Of a DNA stretch of 64,000 nt, positions 54,799-62,315 are shown one piece after another; positions within the stretch are counted from its first letter, which is position 1, and each line of letters begins with the position of its first letter. The stretch is from Algoriphagus locisalis (lineage in GTDB: Bacteria; Bacteroidota; Bacteroidia; Cytophagales; Cyclobacteriaceae), in NCBI RefSeq assembly GCF_900116615.1, contig NZ_FPBF01000007.1, positions 62,001 to 126,000 on the forward strand, read 5' to 3'. The position numbers were made by a program, and so were the translations under genes. The notes under the pieces are model-generated. The model did no database searches and had not been told where the DNA came from. It saw only the letters and a program-made list of their open reading frames with translations.

Positions 54799-55623
54799 AT
54801 GAGCAAAATCAAACCCTCCTTAATCAATAAACCCTGGGCCATCACACTCATATACATGATAGTGGGTGCCTGCTGGATATTCTTCAGTGATGTACTGGTT
54901 AACAGCATCTTCAGCGATGATGTCCAAGAGATGTCTCGATTTCAACTTATAAAGGGCTGTCTATACGTTTTCCTATCTGGAATGCTGCTTTACTATTTGA
55001 TCAGGCGACTATACGACCAAATCAACGGAGGCAAACAAGAGTTGGAGTTGCTGTTTACCAACCCGAATCTTGGGATTCTAAAAATTGATAAAGCGGGAAA
55101 CTTCACTTATGCCAGTCCAAATGTTTTGCAAATCACAGGCTACGCTGCTAAAGAAGTAATTGGGAAAAATATCCTGGACCTTACGCCGGAAAAGTATTTG
55201 GAGGATGACCTGGATAAGATGAATGTGATAAGAGAAAAAAAAGCTGAGGGCGGATTTATTGTTAAAAAACATCTAAAAAATAAAGAAGGGAACACGACGA
55301 TCATTAAAGTCTATGGAATTGCCTTGAAAGACAAAAAAGGCCAATTAACTGGCTACTTGGCGGCTTTCCAGAACATCACCGAACAGGAGAATTTTTTGAA
55401 GTCTCTGGAGTCCAAAAACAAACATCTGCAGGAGTTAGCCTCGGATCAATCTCATCTGGTACGGGCTCCATTGGCAAGAATCCTTGGCATCATCGAATTG
55501 GTTAAGGCTGTGGATTTGGCATCTTCCGAAAAGACCGAGCTGATCAACCACCTCAAAAGCTCTGGTGAAGAGCTGGATCAAGCATTAAAAGACATTTCCC
55601 AGAAAATGACCACAGAACCATAA
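54799..55623 (+). CDS. membrane PAS-domain signalling protein with DHp-like end but no ATPase domain
   Basis: A 274-aa protein: two N-terminal transmembrane helices (about 12-34 and 50-69), a PAS domain (about 80-198, including YASPNVLQITGYAAKEVIGK), and a C-terminal dimerisation/histidine segment with H219 in QSHLVRAPLARILGIIEL. In related Bacteroidota kinases this segment is followed by an HATPase_c domain; here the protein stops 55 residues later and the next gene is unrelated. It may be phosphorylated by another kinase or act as a dimer partner. Confidence 0.83.
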   Translation: MSKIKPSLINKPWAITLIYMIVGACWIFFSDVLVNSIFSDDVQEMSRFQLIKGCLYVFLSGMLLYYLIRRLYDQINGGKQELELLFTNPNLGILKIDKAGNFTYASPNVLQITGYAAKEVIGKNILDLTPEKYLEDDLDKMNVIREKKAEGGFIVKKHLKNKEGNTTIIKVYGIALKDKKGQLTGYLAAFQNITEQENFLKSLESKNKHLQELASDQSHLVRAPLARILGIIELVKAVDLASSEKTELINHLKSSGEELDQALKDISQKMTTEP

Positions 55624-55726
55624 ACCTGGAGCTAATCAGATTGAAACCTAAATCTATGAATTCCCGTTGCTTAGCCTATGTGTAAACTATTGTTGTAATT
55701 TTATATCCTCTTATAAATCAATAGAA

Positions 55727-56116
55727 ATGAAAAAGTTTTTATCCTACCTTTTATTCACTTTGGCGACAGCCTTACCTGCGCTCTCTCAATCCATAAGCTC
55801 AAATAAATACGACTTCAATTTGTCACTGCCCTCGTTAGAAGAAATCCAAGGATTGAATAGCTGGCAAGATACGCTTCCATCGATAAACTCTTGGGACAAT
55901 TCGGCACAGCTTAGGCAGTTCGATAGTACAGGTAGTTTTTTAGATAAAACAGCAAGAAACAATAAGCTTCTGTATAGACAGGATGAGAATGAAATAGTCC
56001 TAAATACAGAACCGATTTACTCTTTACGAATCATAACACCAGGAGGAAATCACCCTATTCAGATCTACAAGCCAGATTCTACCAAAAATTACACGCTTCT
56101 AATAAAAGAATTTTAA
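55727..56116 (+). CDS. small secreted protein of unknown function
   Basis: A 129-aa protein from the ATG at 55727, which opens a clear signal peptide (MKKFLSYLLFTLATALPALSQ). The frame is open to 55667 with a Cys-rich start that would spoil it. The mature chain is polar with many Ser/Asn and ends RIITPGGNHPIQIYKPDSTKN. No domain recognised. Follows the PAS gene by 103 bases. Confidence 0.7.
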   Translation: MKKFLSYLLFTLATALPALSQSISSNKYDFNLSLPSLEEIQGLNSWQDTLPSINSWDNSAQLRQFDSTGSFLDKTARNNKLLYRQDENEIVLNTEPIYSLRIITPGGNHPIQIYKPDSTKNYTLLIKEF

Positions 56117-56193
56117 TAGGTATTACCGCTAGCATGATTTACCAAAACAGGTTTAGTTACTGAACCAAACTGTATGAAGTGACTACTTCCCTT

Positions 56194-56625
56194 CTACTCT
56201 TTCCAACTTCTATTTGATTTTTTTTCAGCCTGATTTTTCTTGGCTTTAAGTCGTTTTTCGATAGCTCCCTTGGAAGGCTTAGTTGCTTTTCTTACCCGTT
56301 TCTTGAAAAAAGCTTTGCGAAGCAAATCCTCGAACTTCCTGATAACCAATTCCTTATTTTGAATTTGAGAGCGCTTTTCCTGGGATTGCAATTGGAGAAC
56401 TCCTTCCTGATCAGTTTTAGAACTCAGCTTTTCTAGCAGCATTGACTTTTCTTCTTCACTAAGCTGGGCGGAATTAGGAATATCAAATTTCAACTGAACT
56501 TTGGTTTCCACTTTGTTGACGTTTTGTCCTCCTGCCCCACCGCTTCTGGAAGTAATGAACTGAAGCTCAGTACGGAAGTCCCCTCGCTTTATTCGTTCAT
56601 CTATATTTTTCTCTCCGTAGTTCAT
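56194..56625 (-). CDS. arfB: alternative ribosome-rescue factor ArfB (aminoacyl-tRNA hydrolase)
   Basis: Rescues stalled ribosomes by hydrolysing peptidyl-tRNA. The RF1-like domain carries the catalytic GGQ in SGGAGGQNVNKVETKVQL, and the C-terminal tail is strongly basic (KATKPSKGAIEKRLKAKKN), which in ArfB enters the empty mRNA channel. The frame extends to an ATG at 56679 with further Met codons at 56640 and 56625; I chose the last because it gives 143 aa, nearest to family length. Confidence 0.93.
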   Translation of the reverse strand: MNYGEKNIDERIKRGDFRTELQFITSRSGGAGGQNVNKVETKVQLKFDIPNSAQLSEEEKSMLLEKLSSKTDQEGVLQLQSQEKRSQIQNKELVIRKFEDLLRKAFFKKRVRKATKPSKGAIEKRLKAKKNQAEKKSNRSWKE

Positions 56626-56768
56626 CTCTCTATTGTTCATCAGCAACACTTTCCATACTGATTTTTGACCAATCAGCATGAAAATAAAATTAGGCGTAAA
56701 CTTTTCGCCAAAAAAGAGAAAGTATATACTAATTTGAAGACTGACTTAACAACGAAACCCAACAAACC

Positions 56769-57797
56769 ATGCAAAATAGAAGAGAATTCCTGATAAAATC
56801 GGCATTAGGAGTAAGTGGACTAGCTTTGGCGCCGTCTTGGCTTCAAGGCGCTCCCGCACTGATCAAGTCTTACAACAAACCTAACTCTTTGATCAATGGA
56901 GTGCAAATAGGCTGCATCACCTATTCATTCAGATCCATGCCCGATCAGAGTGCCGAAGCCACGCTTAAGTATGTGCTGGACGCTGGGCTTTCTGCCATTG
57001 AACTCATGGGGGATCCTGCTGAGTCTTTTGCAGGCAAGCCTGGCAATCCAGTGAATATGCAGGAAATGTACCCGCTAAGAGCTAAACAGAGAAAAGGTGA
57101 TGAACTTACAACTGAAGAAAAGAGCAAATTGGAAGATTTGAATCAACAGACTGAAGCCTATTCCAAAGAAGTTGCAGCATGGAGAAATAAGGTGGGAACG
57201 GCTCCATTTGAGAAGCTGCGGAAAATGTATAAGGATGCAGGAGTAACTATTTATGCCTTTAAGCCAAATGCTTTTGGAAGAAATGCATCGGATGAGGAAA
57301 TCGCCTATGGAATGACAGCCGCTAAAGCACTGGGAGCTTCACATGTCACCCTTGAGCATCCATCTAATGATGAACATACACTCAGGCTAGGCAAAATGGG
57401 AGAAAAGCATAAGATGTCTGTTGGCTATCACGGGCATGAGCAGGAGACTTTTACATTCTGGGACACTGCGCTGACGCAAAGCAAACGAAATGGCTTAAAT
57501 CTGGACGCTGGTCATTACATCGCAGCGGGAAATACGGACTTAATTCCTTTGATTGAAAAACAACATCGTCACATCCTCAGCATGCATACTAAGGATAGAC
57601 AAACACCTGCAAATGGGAAAGGCAACTTACCCTGGGGAACTGGCGATACACCCATCCCGGAACTTTTAAATCTGATGGCAAAAAACAAGTATAAATTCCC
57701 AGCAACCATAGAGTTAGAGTATCAGGTACCCGAGGGATCTGATGCTGTAAAAGAAGTTCAGAAATGCGTTGAATTTTGCGAAAAGGCACTAGGTTAG
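56769..57797 (+). CDS. Tat-exported sugar phosphate isomerase/epimerase-like TIM barrel
   Basis: A 342-aa secreted xylose-isomerase-like TIM barrel. Twin-arginine leader RREFLIKSALGVSGLALA, then IGCITYSFRSMPDQ and AGLSAIELMGDPAE; metal-ligand candidates are Glu in TLEHPSNDEHT, His in VGYHGHEQETF, Asp in NLDAGHY and Glu in ATIELEYQ. Members isomerise or epimerise sugars or cleave 3-keto glycosides. Its style matches the exported Gfo/Idh genes at 47.7-50.4 kb, so it may act on their product. Single gene with its own terminator. Confidence 0.88.
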   Translation: MQNRREFLIKSALGVSGLALAPSWLQGAPALIKSYNKPNSLINGVQIGCITYSFRSMPDQSAEATLKYVLDAGLSAIELMGDPAESFAGKPGNPVNMQEMYPLRAKQRKGDELTTEEKSKLEDLNQQTEAYSKEVAAWRNKVGTAPFEKLRKMYKDAGVTIYAFKPNAFGRNASDEEIAYGMTAAKALGASHVTLEHPSNDEHTLRLGKMGEKHKMSVGYHGHEQETFTFWDTALTQSKRNGLNLDAGHYIAAGNTDLIPLIEKQHRHILSMHTKDRQTPANGKGNLPWGTGDTPIPELLNLMAKNKYKFPATIELEYQVPEGSDAVKEVQKCVEFCEKALG

Positions 57798-57844
57798 ATA
57801 TGAAATTTTGTTTTCAATACTAAGCTTTTCAACCTATTTTTTGA

Positions 57845-57870
57845 AGCGGCAGCATCCACTGCCGCTTTTT
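57845..57870 (+). terminator. terminator of the TIM-barrel gene
   Basis: Perfect 8-bp stem AGCGGCAG/CTGCCGCT with a 6-base loop, followed by five T. Confidence 0.9.
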
Positions 57871-57972
57871 ATTTGCGTAAGAAAAAAATAAGTGCCAACA
57901 AAATTATTTTTCAGTGATTTCCCCCGCTTTAATCCTTAGAAAAACTGCCCCACTTATTACTTCAAAATAAAA

Positions 57973-58002
57973 TTGAATTAGCATTTTATTAGTGTACTTT
58001 CG
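57973..58002 (+). promoter_or_regulatory. possible promoter of the 2OG-Fe(II) oxygenase gene
   Basis: TTG at 57973-57975, a 19-base spacer and TACTTTCG at 57995-58002, one base away from TAnnTTTG. It lies about 50 bases before the ATG. Confidence 0.35.
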
Positions 58003-58054
58003 GCAGCTCATTTTGGAACTCAACGTGCTTGGCTAATCAATAATCTAGTACAAC

Positions 58055-58672
58055 ATGGAAGAACAAGAGATTCAAGATCGAAAACAATTCGAAGAGCTAA
58101 TTCAGGGCCTCATTGATAATAAATATGGATGTAGCAATGACTTTCTACTACCTAGCACCGTAATCGGCCTAAGAGACACCATTCAACATCTCGCAGAATC
58201 TGGAAAAATGAAACGTGCAGGAGTCGGAAATGCGACCATCACTAAGCAGGATCATGCTATAAGAGGTGATAAAATAAATTGGATTCAGGAGAGTAGTATC
58301 AATCCATTTGAAATCATTTATCTTAAAAAAGTGGGAAAATTCATTGATCATCTGAATAAAACCTGCTTCACCTCCATCAAAAGCTTTGAAAGCCATTATT
58401 CGAATTATGAGAAAATGAGTTTCTACAAGCGTCATATTGACCAATTCAAGAGTGAGAAAGGAAGAAAGTTCTCAATTATCGTTTACCTAAATCAGGATTG
58501 GCAGGATGAGGATGGGGGGCAGTTATCGTTATACCCTGAGTCAGGCGAAACCCAAAACATCTCTCCTATTGGAGGCCGAATTGTATTTTTCCGAAGTGAT
58601 GAAATGGAACATGAGGTTCAGCCCTCACATACTAAGGAAAGAAAAAGTATAGCCGCCTGGTTTAAAAACTAG
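58055..58672 (+). CDS. 2OG-Fe(II) oxygenase (prolyl-hydroxylase-like)
   Basis: A 205-aa cytoplasmic dioxygenase of the P4H/SM-20 type. The iron ligands H127 and D129 lie in YKRHIDQF, the distal His is H186 in MEHEV and the 2-oxoglutarate-binding Arg is R196 in KERKSIAAWF. The strand IIVYLNQDWQDEDGGQLSLY is a hallmark. Such enzymes hydroxylate prolyl residues, for example in translation factors, and sense oxygen. It is a single gene sharing a bidirectional terminator with dps. Confidence 0.92.
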   Translation: MEEQEIQDRKQFEELIQGLIDNKYGCSNDFLLPSTVIGLRDTIQHLAESGKMKRAGVGNATITKQDHAIRGDKINWIQESSINPFEIIYLKKVGKFIDHLNKTCFTSIKSFESHYSNYEKMSFYKRHIDQFKSEKGRKFSIIVYLNQDWQDEDGGQLSLYPESGETQNISPIGGRIVFFRSDEMEHEVQPSHTKERKSIAAWFKN

Positions 58673-58714
58673 CTGTTTCCTTCAACAACTTCTTCGTAAA
58701 TCCATCAAATAAAC

Positions 58715-58744
58715 AAAAGACCGCAACTCATGCTGCGGCCTTTT
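58715..58744. terminator. bidirectional terminator between the 2OG oxygenase gene and dps
   Basis: Stem AAAGACCGCA/TGCGGCCTTT with one mismatch and an 8-base loop. Flanking A and T runs serve both strands. Confidence 0.8.
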
Positions 58745-58770
58745 ACATTCGGGTTTAAAACTTTTACGAA

Positions 58771-59262
58771 TTATTTAGAAAACATGGTAAACATCCACAT
58801 TCTCTTCTCCAGATCGCCTACGAATCTCGTCAACAAATCTGCTGTGGCTATATCATCAGCTTCTTCAGCCAACTTTGCAGCTTTTCTATGAGATTGGGCC
58901 AGATTTCCCAATCCATCAATTACGTGCTTCACACATCCATCACCATTTGACACATCCGTGATTTCCTTATGGATCGTATTTTTCAGATAATCTGAATAAG
59001 CATGAAGGGGCTTAAAACCAATGGTCACGATTCGCTCTGCCAGCTCATCTATATTTTCATACAACTGAGTGTATAGCTCTTCAAATTTTTCATGCAAGTC
59101 AAAAAAGTTCTCACCTTTTACATTCCAATGAAAACCTCTGACATTTTGGTAAAAGACATGATAATCAGAAAGTAGATCATTCATCTTATCTGACACATTT
59201 TTCATGGCTTTGTTATCCAATTTCAAATGATTTCCGAGTGTTGCTTTATCTTGAGTATTCAT
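58771..59262 (-). CDS. dps: Dps-family ferritin-like DNA-protection protein
   Basis: A 163-aa mini-ferritin that stores iron and shields DNA during oxidative stress or starvation. The ferroxidase residues are in GFHWNVKGENFFDLHEKFEE (His, Asp, Glu), with the Dps helix pattern through EELYTQLYENIDELAERIV. Length is normal. Single gene, with a 313-base upstream region before the sigma-54 activator's terminator. Confidence 0.94.
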   Translation of the reverse strand: MNTQDKATLGNHLKLDNKAMKNVSDKMNDLLSDYHVFYQNVRGFHWNVKGENFFDLHEKFEELYTQLYENIDELAERIVTIGFKPLHAYSDYLKNTIHKEITDVSNGDGCVKHVIDGLGNLAQSHRKAAKLAEEADDIATADLLTRFVGDLEKRMWMFTMFSK

Positions 59263-59575
59263 TGTGTGGTTTAGTTTAAGTTTAAAATTATACTTCTATT
59301 AAACCAAGACGCATGCCATGATCAGCGCTTCAAAAGGAACAAAGGTCTTAGACTGAAGGAGACCAATAGTATTTTGATAATTTTCATTTCAAGCGAAGAT
59401 TATATACATAATGCTGCTGGTCTGCTCTGTGAAGATGTGAAAACGCCCCGTAAAAAATTCCCCAATCTGTTGAATAATGGCTCATGAAAAATAGGTAAAG
59501 GCTGCGATTTACGATGACAAAAAATTCTATGTTAGCCTGAGATTTTAGGTTAAAGCATAGATAGTTAAGGGCATT
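59263..59575. other. 313-base upstream region of dps, no gene found
   Basis: No frame longer than about 30 codons looks coding and no exact TAnnTTTG lies at a suitable place on the minus strand. It contains a TTTAAGTTTAAA-type AT-rich patch near 59275. Control of dps probably lies here but I cannot place it. Confidence 0.4.
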
Positions 59576-59603
59576 AAAAAGCCCGAACCTGAGGCTCGGG
59601 CTT
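59576..59603 (-). terminator. terminator of the sigma-54 activator gene
   Basis: Stem AAGCCCGA/TCGGGCTT with a 9-base loop; on the minus strand followed by T5. It lies 27 bases past the stop. Confidence 0.9.
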
Positions 59604-59629
59604 GGTGGGTGAATGTATACAACTTTCCG

Positions 59630-61042
59630 CTACAAATCGTATTGCTTCATTTTATTGAAGAGTGTCTTCCGGTCGATACCCAATTGCTTTGCTGCTTGAG
59701 TTCTGTTGTACTTGACTTCTTCCAAAACCTTTTTCAGTACTTCAGCCTCAGCCTCAGCGGCTGCATCCTTAAGGTTTAATGACATCTTATGCGTTTTGGT
59801 ATCACTGCTATCAGAATCGGAGTCAGAAAAGTTAAATTTCTTAGAATAAACTAATTCAGGCGGAAGAGCCGAAACTGACATTTTACCGCCGTCGCTCAAC
59901 AAAGTTGCTCTTCGAATCACATTCAGCATCTCTCTCAAGTTGCCCGGCCAAGGATATTCTTTAAACACATCCATCACTTGCTCGTCAAAACCAAACACCT
60001 TTTTATTCAGTTCGGCATTAGAAAGCTCCAAGAAGTGATAGGCAAATGCCTCGATATCAGCAGTTCTATGCCTCAAAGGAGGAACAGTTATGCTGAATTC
60101 GTTGAATCTAAAATAGAGATCCTCTCTGAATTTACCTTCGGATACTGCCTTGCGCAGATCCTCATTGGACGCTACTAAGATTCGTACATCAATGGATTTA
60201 TCTTTGGTTCCTCCTATTCTTCTCAGCTTTCGCTCCTGCACTAAGCGCAGCAAACCAACCTGGGTTTCATAAGATAAATTGGCGATCTCATCCAAAAAGA
60301 TTGTCCCTCCGTCAGCTAATTCAAACTGCCCAGGTTTATCTGAAAGAGCGCCTGTAAAAGCTCCTTTTTCATGCCCCCAGAGCTCACTGCCCGCAAGTTC
60401 TTTGGTCAGTGCACCACAGTCAACTGCAATGAAGGGCTTCCCTGCACGCTCACTCTGATCATGGATCGTACGCGCTATATTTTCCTTACCTGCTCCACTT
60501 TCACCGTAAATCACCACGCTGAGGCTGGTCGGAGCGACTAAAGCAACTTCTTTATAAAGTTTCTTTGACTCGGCACCAGAGCCTTTGAGGAATTTATTAT
60601 CAGGTTTTGTAGTCTTTTGGTTTGAATCTTTCTTTAGGTTGTTTGCCTTTGAGAAAGTTTCGGTATTTGATTTACTTGCTTTTGAAGCTGCCAGAGCTCG
60701 TTCTATCAAGTTGATGATTTCATCTGGTATCAACGGTTTGGTTACATAGTCAAAAGCACCGTTTTTGATTACTTCTACAGCAATTTTCACATCTGCATAG
60801 CCCGTGATTATTGCCACTTGAGTACCGGGAGAAATTTCTCTTACTTTCATCAAGACATCTCTGCCTTCCATATCTCTCAGCTTGAAATCACAAAAAATAA
60901 GGTCAAAAAAGGTCTTTTTGACCATATCAAGACCGTTTTTTCCTGAAATAGTAGTTTCTACATCGTAGCCCTTCTTTGTCAGAAACCTTTCTAAAAGCTG
61001 ACAAATATCTATGTTATCGTCTATTACTAGTATTTTAGCCAT
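59630..61042 (-). CDS. NtrC-type sigma-54-dependent response regulator
   Basis: A 470-aa transcription activator with three parts. The receiver domain (1-120) has phospho-acceptor D52 in CDFKLRD. The AAA+ domain (about 155-385) has Walker A GESGAGKE, the sigma-54 loop GAFTGA and the Walker-B-like GGTIFLDEIANL. A C-terminal Fis-type helix-turn-helix ends in AAKQLGIDRKTLFNKMKQY. A Ser/Asp/Lys-rich linker precedes the HTH. It starts 3 bases after a stand-alone response regulator gene. Its targets need -24/-12 promoters; none was found with certainty in the window. Confidence 0.95.
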   Translation of the reverse strand: MAKILVIDDNIDICQLLERFLTKKGYDVETTISGKNGLDMVKKTFFDLIFCDFKLRDMEGRDVLMKVREISPGTQVAIITGYADVKIAVEVIKNGAFDYVTKPLIPDEIINLIERALAASKASKSNTETFSKANNLKKDSNQKTTKPDNKFLKGSGAESKKLYKEVALVAPTSLSVVIYGESGAGKENIARTIHDQSERAGKPFIAVDCGALTKELAGSELWGHEKGAFTGALSDKPGQFELADGGTIFLDEIANLSYETQVGLLRLVQERKLRRIGGTKDKSIDVRILVASNEDLRKAVSEGKFREDLYFRFNEFSITVPPLRHRTADIEAFAYHFLELSNAELNKKVFGFDEQVMDVFKEYPWPGNLREMLNVIRRATLLSDGGKMSVSALPPELVYSKKFNFSDSDSDSSDTKTHKMSLNLKDAAAEAEAEVLKKVLEEVKYNRTQAAKQLGIDRKTLFNKMKQYDL

Positions 61043-61045
61043 GGT

Positions 61046-61426
61046 TTAATTGGTGTTGGGGGTGTTCACTAACTGGCTCTGGACTACCTGATCCAATCGA
61101 GCAATGTTAAAGGGTTTACTGAGGAAGTCTAAGGCGCCATTTTCTATAGCTTCCATTTTCACCTCATTATGATCAAAGGCGCTCATCATGATCACTTTGG
61201 ATTGGAAATCACTAGAATTAATGTATTTCAATTCATTTAATCCATTACCATCAGGAAGGTTGACATCCAAGAAGACTAATTGAGGTTTAGATTGGTCAAA
61301 CAATCGTCGGCCTTCGACAAGTGTGCCCGCAGCAAGAACAGAAAAACCTTTCCTACCCAAAAATCTGGACAAAAGTGATCTTATCTCAGGCTCATCATCT
61401 ATAACTAGTATTAGTTTTTTATTCAT
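61046..61426 (-). CDS. single-domain response regulator
   Basis: A 126-aa CheY-like receiver with phospho-acceptor D54 in FLDVNLPDG, the acidic pair in VIDDEPE and Lys in LSKPFNIAR. No output domain. The ATG at 61426 opens the receiver directly; the frame runs on to a TTG at 61450. It overlaps no gene but sits 3 bases before the sigma-54 activator, suggesting a phosphorelay or a sink for the same kinase, which is not encoded next to it. Confidence 0.92.
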   Translation of the reverse strand: MNKKLILVIDDEPEIRSLLSRFLGRKGFSVLAAGTLVEGRRLFDQSKPQLVFLDVNLPDGNGLNELKYINSSDFQSKVIMMSAFDHNEVKMEAIENGALDFLSKPFNIARLDQVVQSQLVNTPNTN

Positions 61427-61501
61427 CACATCTTCTTCTAATCGCCTCAACCCTGGTTAAATTCATTGTTTTTAAATATTAACTGTAAAATTGGGAATAC
61501 T

Positions 61502-61535
61502 GAAAGAAAAGGTGTGGCAAAGAGCCACACCCTTT
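61502..61535 (-). terminator. terminator of the YtxH gene
   Basis: Stem GGTGTGGC/GCCACACC with a 5-base loop, extended by AAA/TTT around one bulged C, and a T-rich tract on the minus strand. Confidence 0.8.
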
Positions 61536-61552
61536 CAAATTCTAAACCTATT

Positions 61553-61804
61553 TCACTTCACTTTTTCTACCTTATCTTTTGCTGATTGGAGCGCCGACTT
61601 AGTTGCTTCCAATCCTTCTGATTTTGCTTCTAGGAATTTTGTCTTAATATCCCCTAGGATACCTTGGAAATCACCTAATAGGCTGTTCAATTTCTCTTTT
61701 TGTGGGCCAAAATCATCTTTGTTTTTGTATAGATAAGCCCCTACTAAAGCTCCGGTTACCAATCCGCTTAGCCAAAGAGTTTTATTTACTGCTGATTTAG
61801 TCAT
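61553..61804 (-). CDS. YtxH-domain small membrane protein
   Basis: An 83-aa protein from the ATG at 61804 with one glycine-rich membrane segment (LWLSGLVTGALVGAYLY) followed by an amphipathic Lys/Glu helix (KEKLNSLLGDFQGILGDIKT onward). This is the YtxH plan of general-stress envelope proteins. The longer frame to 61885 adds an unlikely N terminus. It lies between the 50-aa membrane peptide gene and the response regulator genes, all on the minus strand. Confidence 0.83.
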   Translation of the reverse strand: MTKSAVNKTLWLSGLVTGALVGAYLYKNKDDFGPQKEKLNSLLGDFQGILGDIKTKFLEAKSEGLEATKSALQSAKDKVEKVK

Positions 61805-61976
61805 GATGTTTATAATTTTAATGGTTATAAGAATTTTTAATTCTAGATAATGAATTTTGGAACTGTGAGCAATTAGATTTTGCAATCAACCTGAAATTCA
61901 TCTTCTATTCTTTTCTAACTACAAAAGCCCATTAGGGTTTATATTAATTAGCTTTTAGAAAGCTTTGATTTCTACC

Positions 61977-62129
61977 CTATACCGAGCGACCTGAAATCAA
62001 ACGGAAGATTACGGCAATTATAGCTAGAACAAGAAGAATGTGGATTAATCCTCCTACGCTGTAAGCAAATACTCCGACTAGCCAGCCGATAAGGAGAATG
62101 ACTGCGATGAAATACAATAAAGAACTCAT
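61977..62129 (-). CDS. lmo0937-type small membrane protein (50 aa)
   Basis: The minus strand encodes MSSLLYFIAVILLIGWLVGV, then FAYSVGGLIHILLVLAIIAV and IFRLISGRSV, ending in TAG. Two hydrophobic helices split by a FAYSVGG turn are the signature of the lmo0937/DUF5670 small membrane proteins, which often accompany YtxH and other stress genes. It is too short for usual gene-length cut-offs but coding character and family match are clear. It is upstream of the YtxH gene. Confidence 0.85.
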   Translation of the reverse strand: MSSLLYFIAVILLIGWLVGVFAYSVGGLIHILLVLAIIAVIFRLISGRSV

Positions 62130-62315
62130 AGTTTTGTTGTTTAGGTTGGTTAATTAGTTTATACCTACTAACTCAACTGGTATGCCCTTTTAGCCTAAAT
62201 AAATAAAATCGCCCCCTATTGGCCCAAATAACCCTTTGAAAATAGATATTTAAGAAATCTTTTAAAAAAACCTTGCTTTACTGAGTAACAAATTCCCCAA
62301 ATCAGGGAAAACACT

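Noticed and set aside
56117..56193. Hairpin between the small secreted protein gene and arfB as a terminator
   Set aside because: The stem is imperfect with a bulge and has no T run on either strand.
62190..62230. GG-N10-GC pair on the minus strand upstream of the 50-aa membrane protein, as a sigma-54 promoter
   Set aside because: The GG and GC spacing fits, but the surrounding bases do not match TGGCAC...TTGC well enough to call it.
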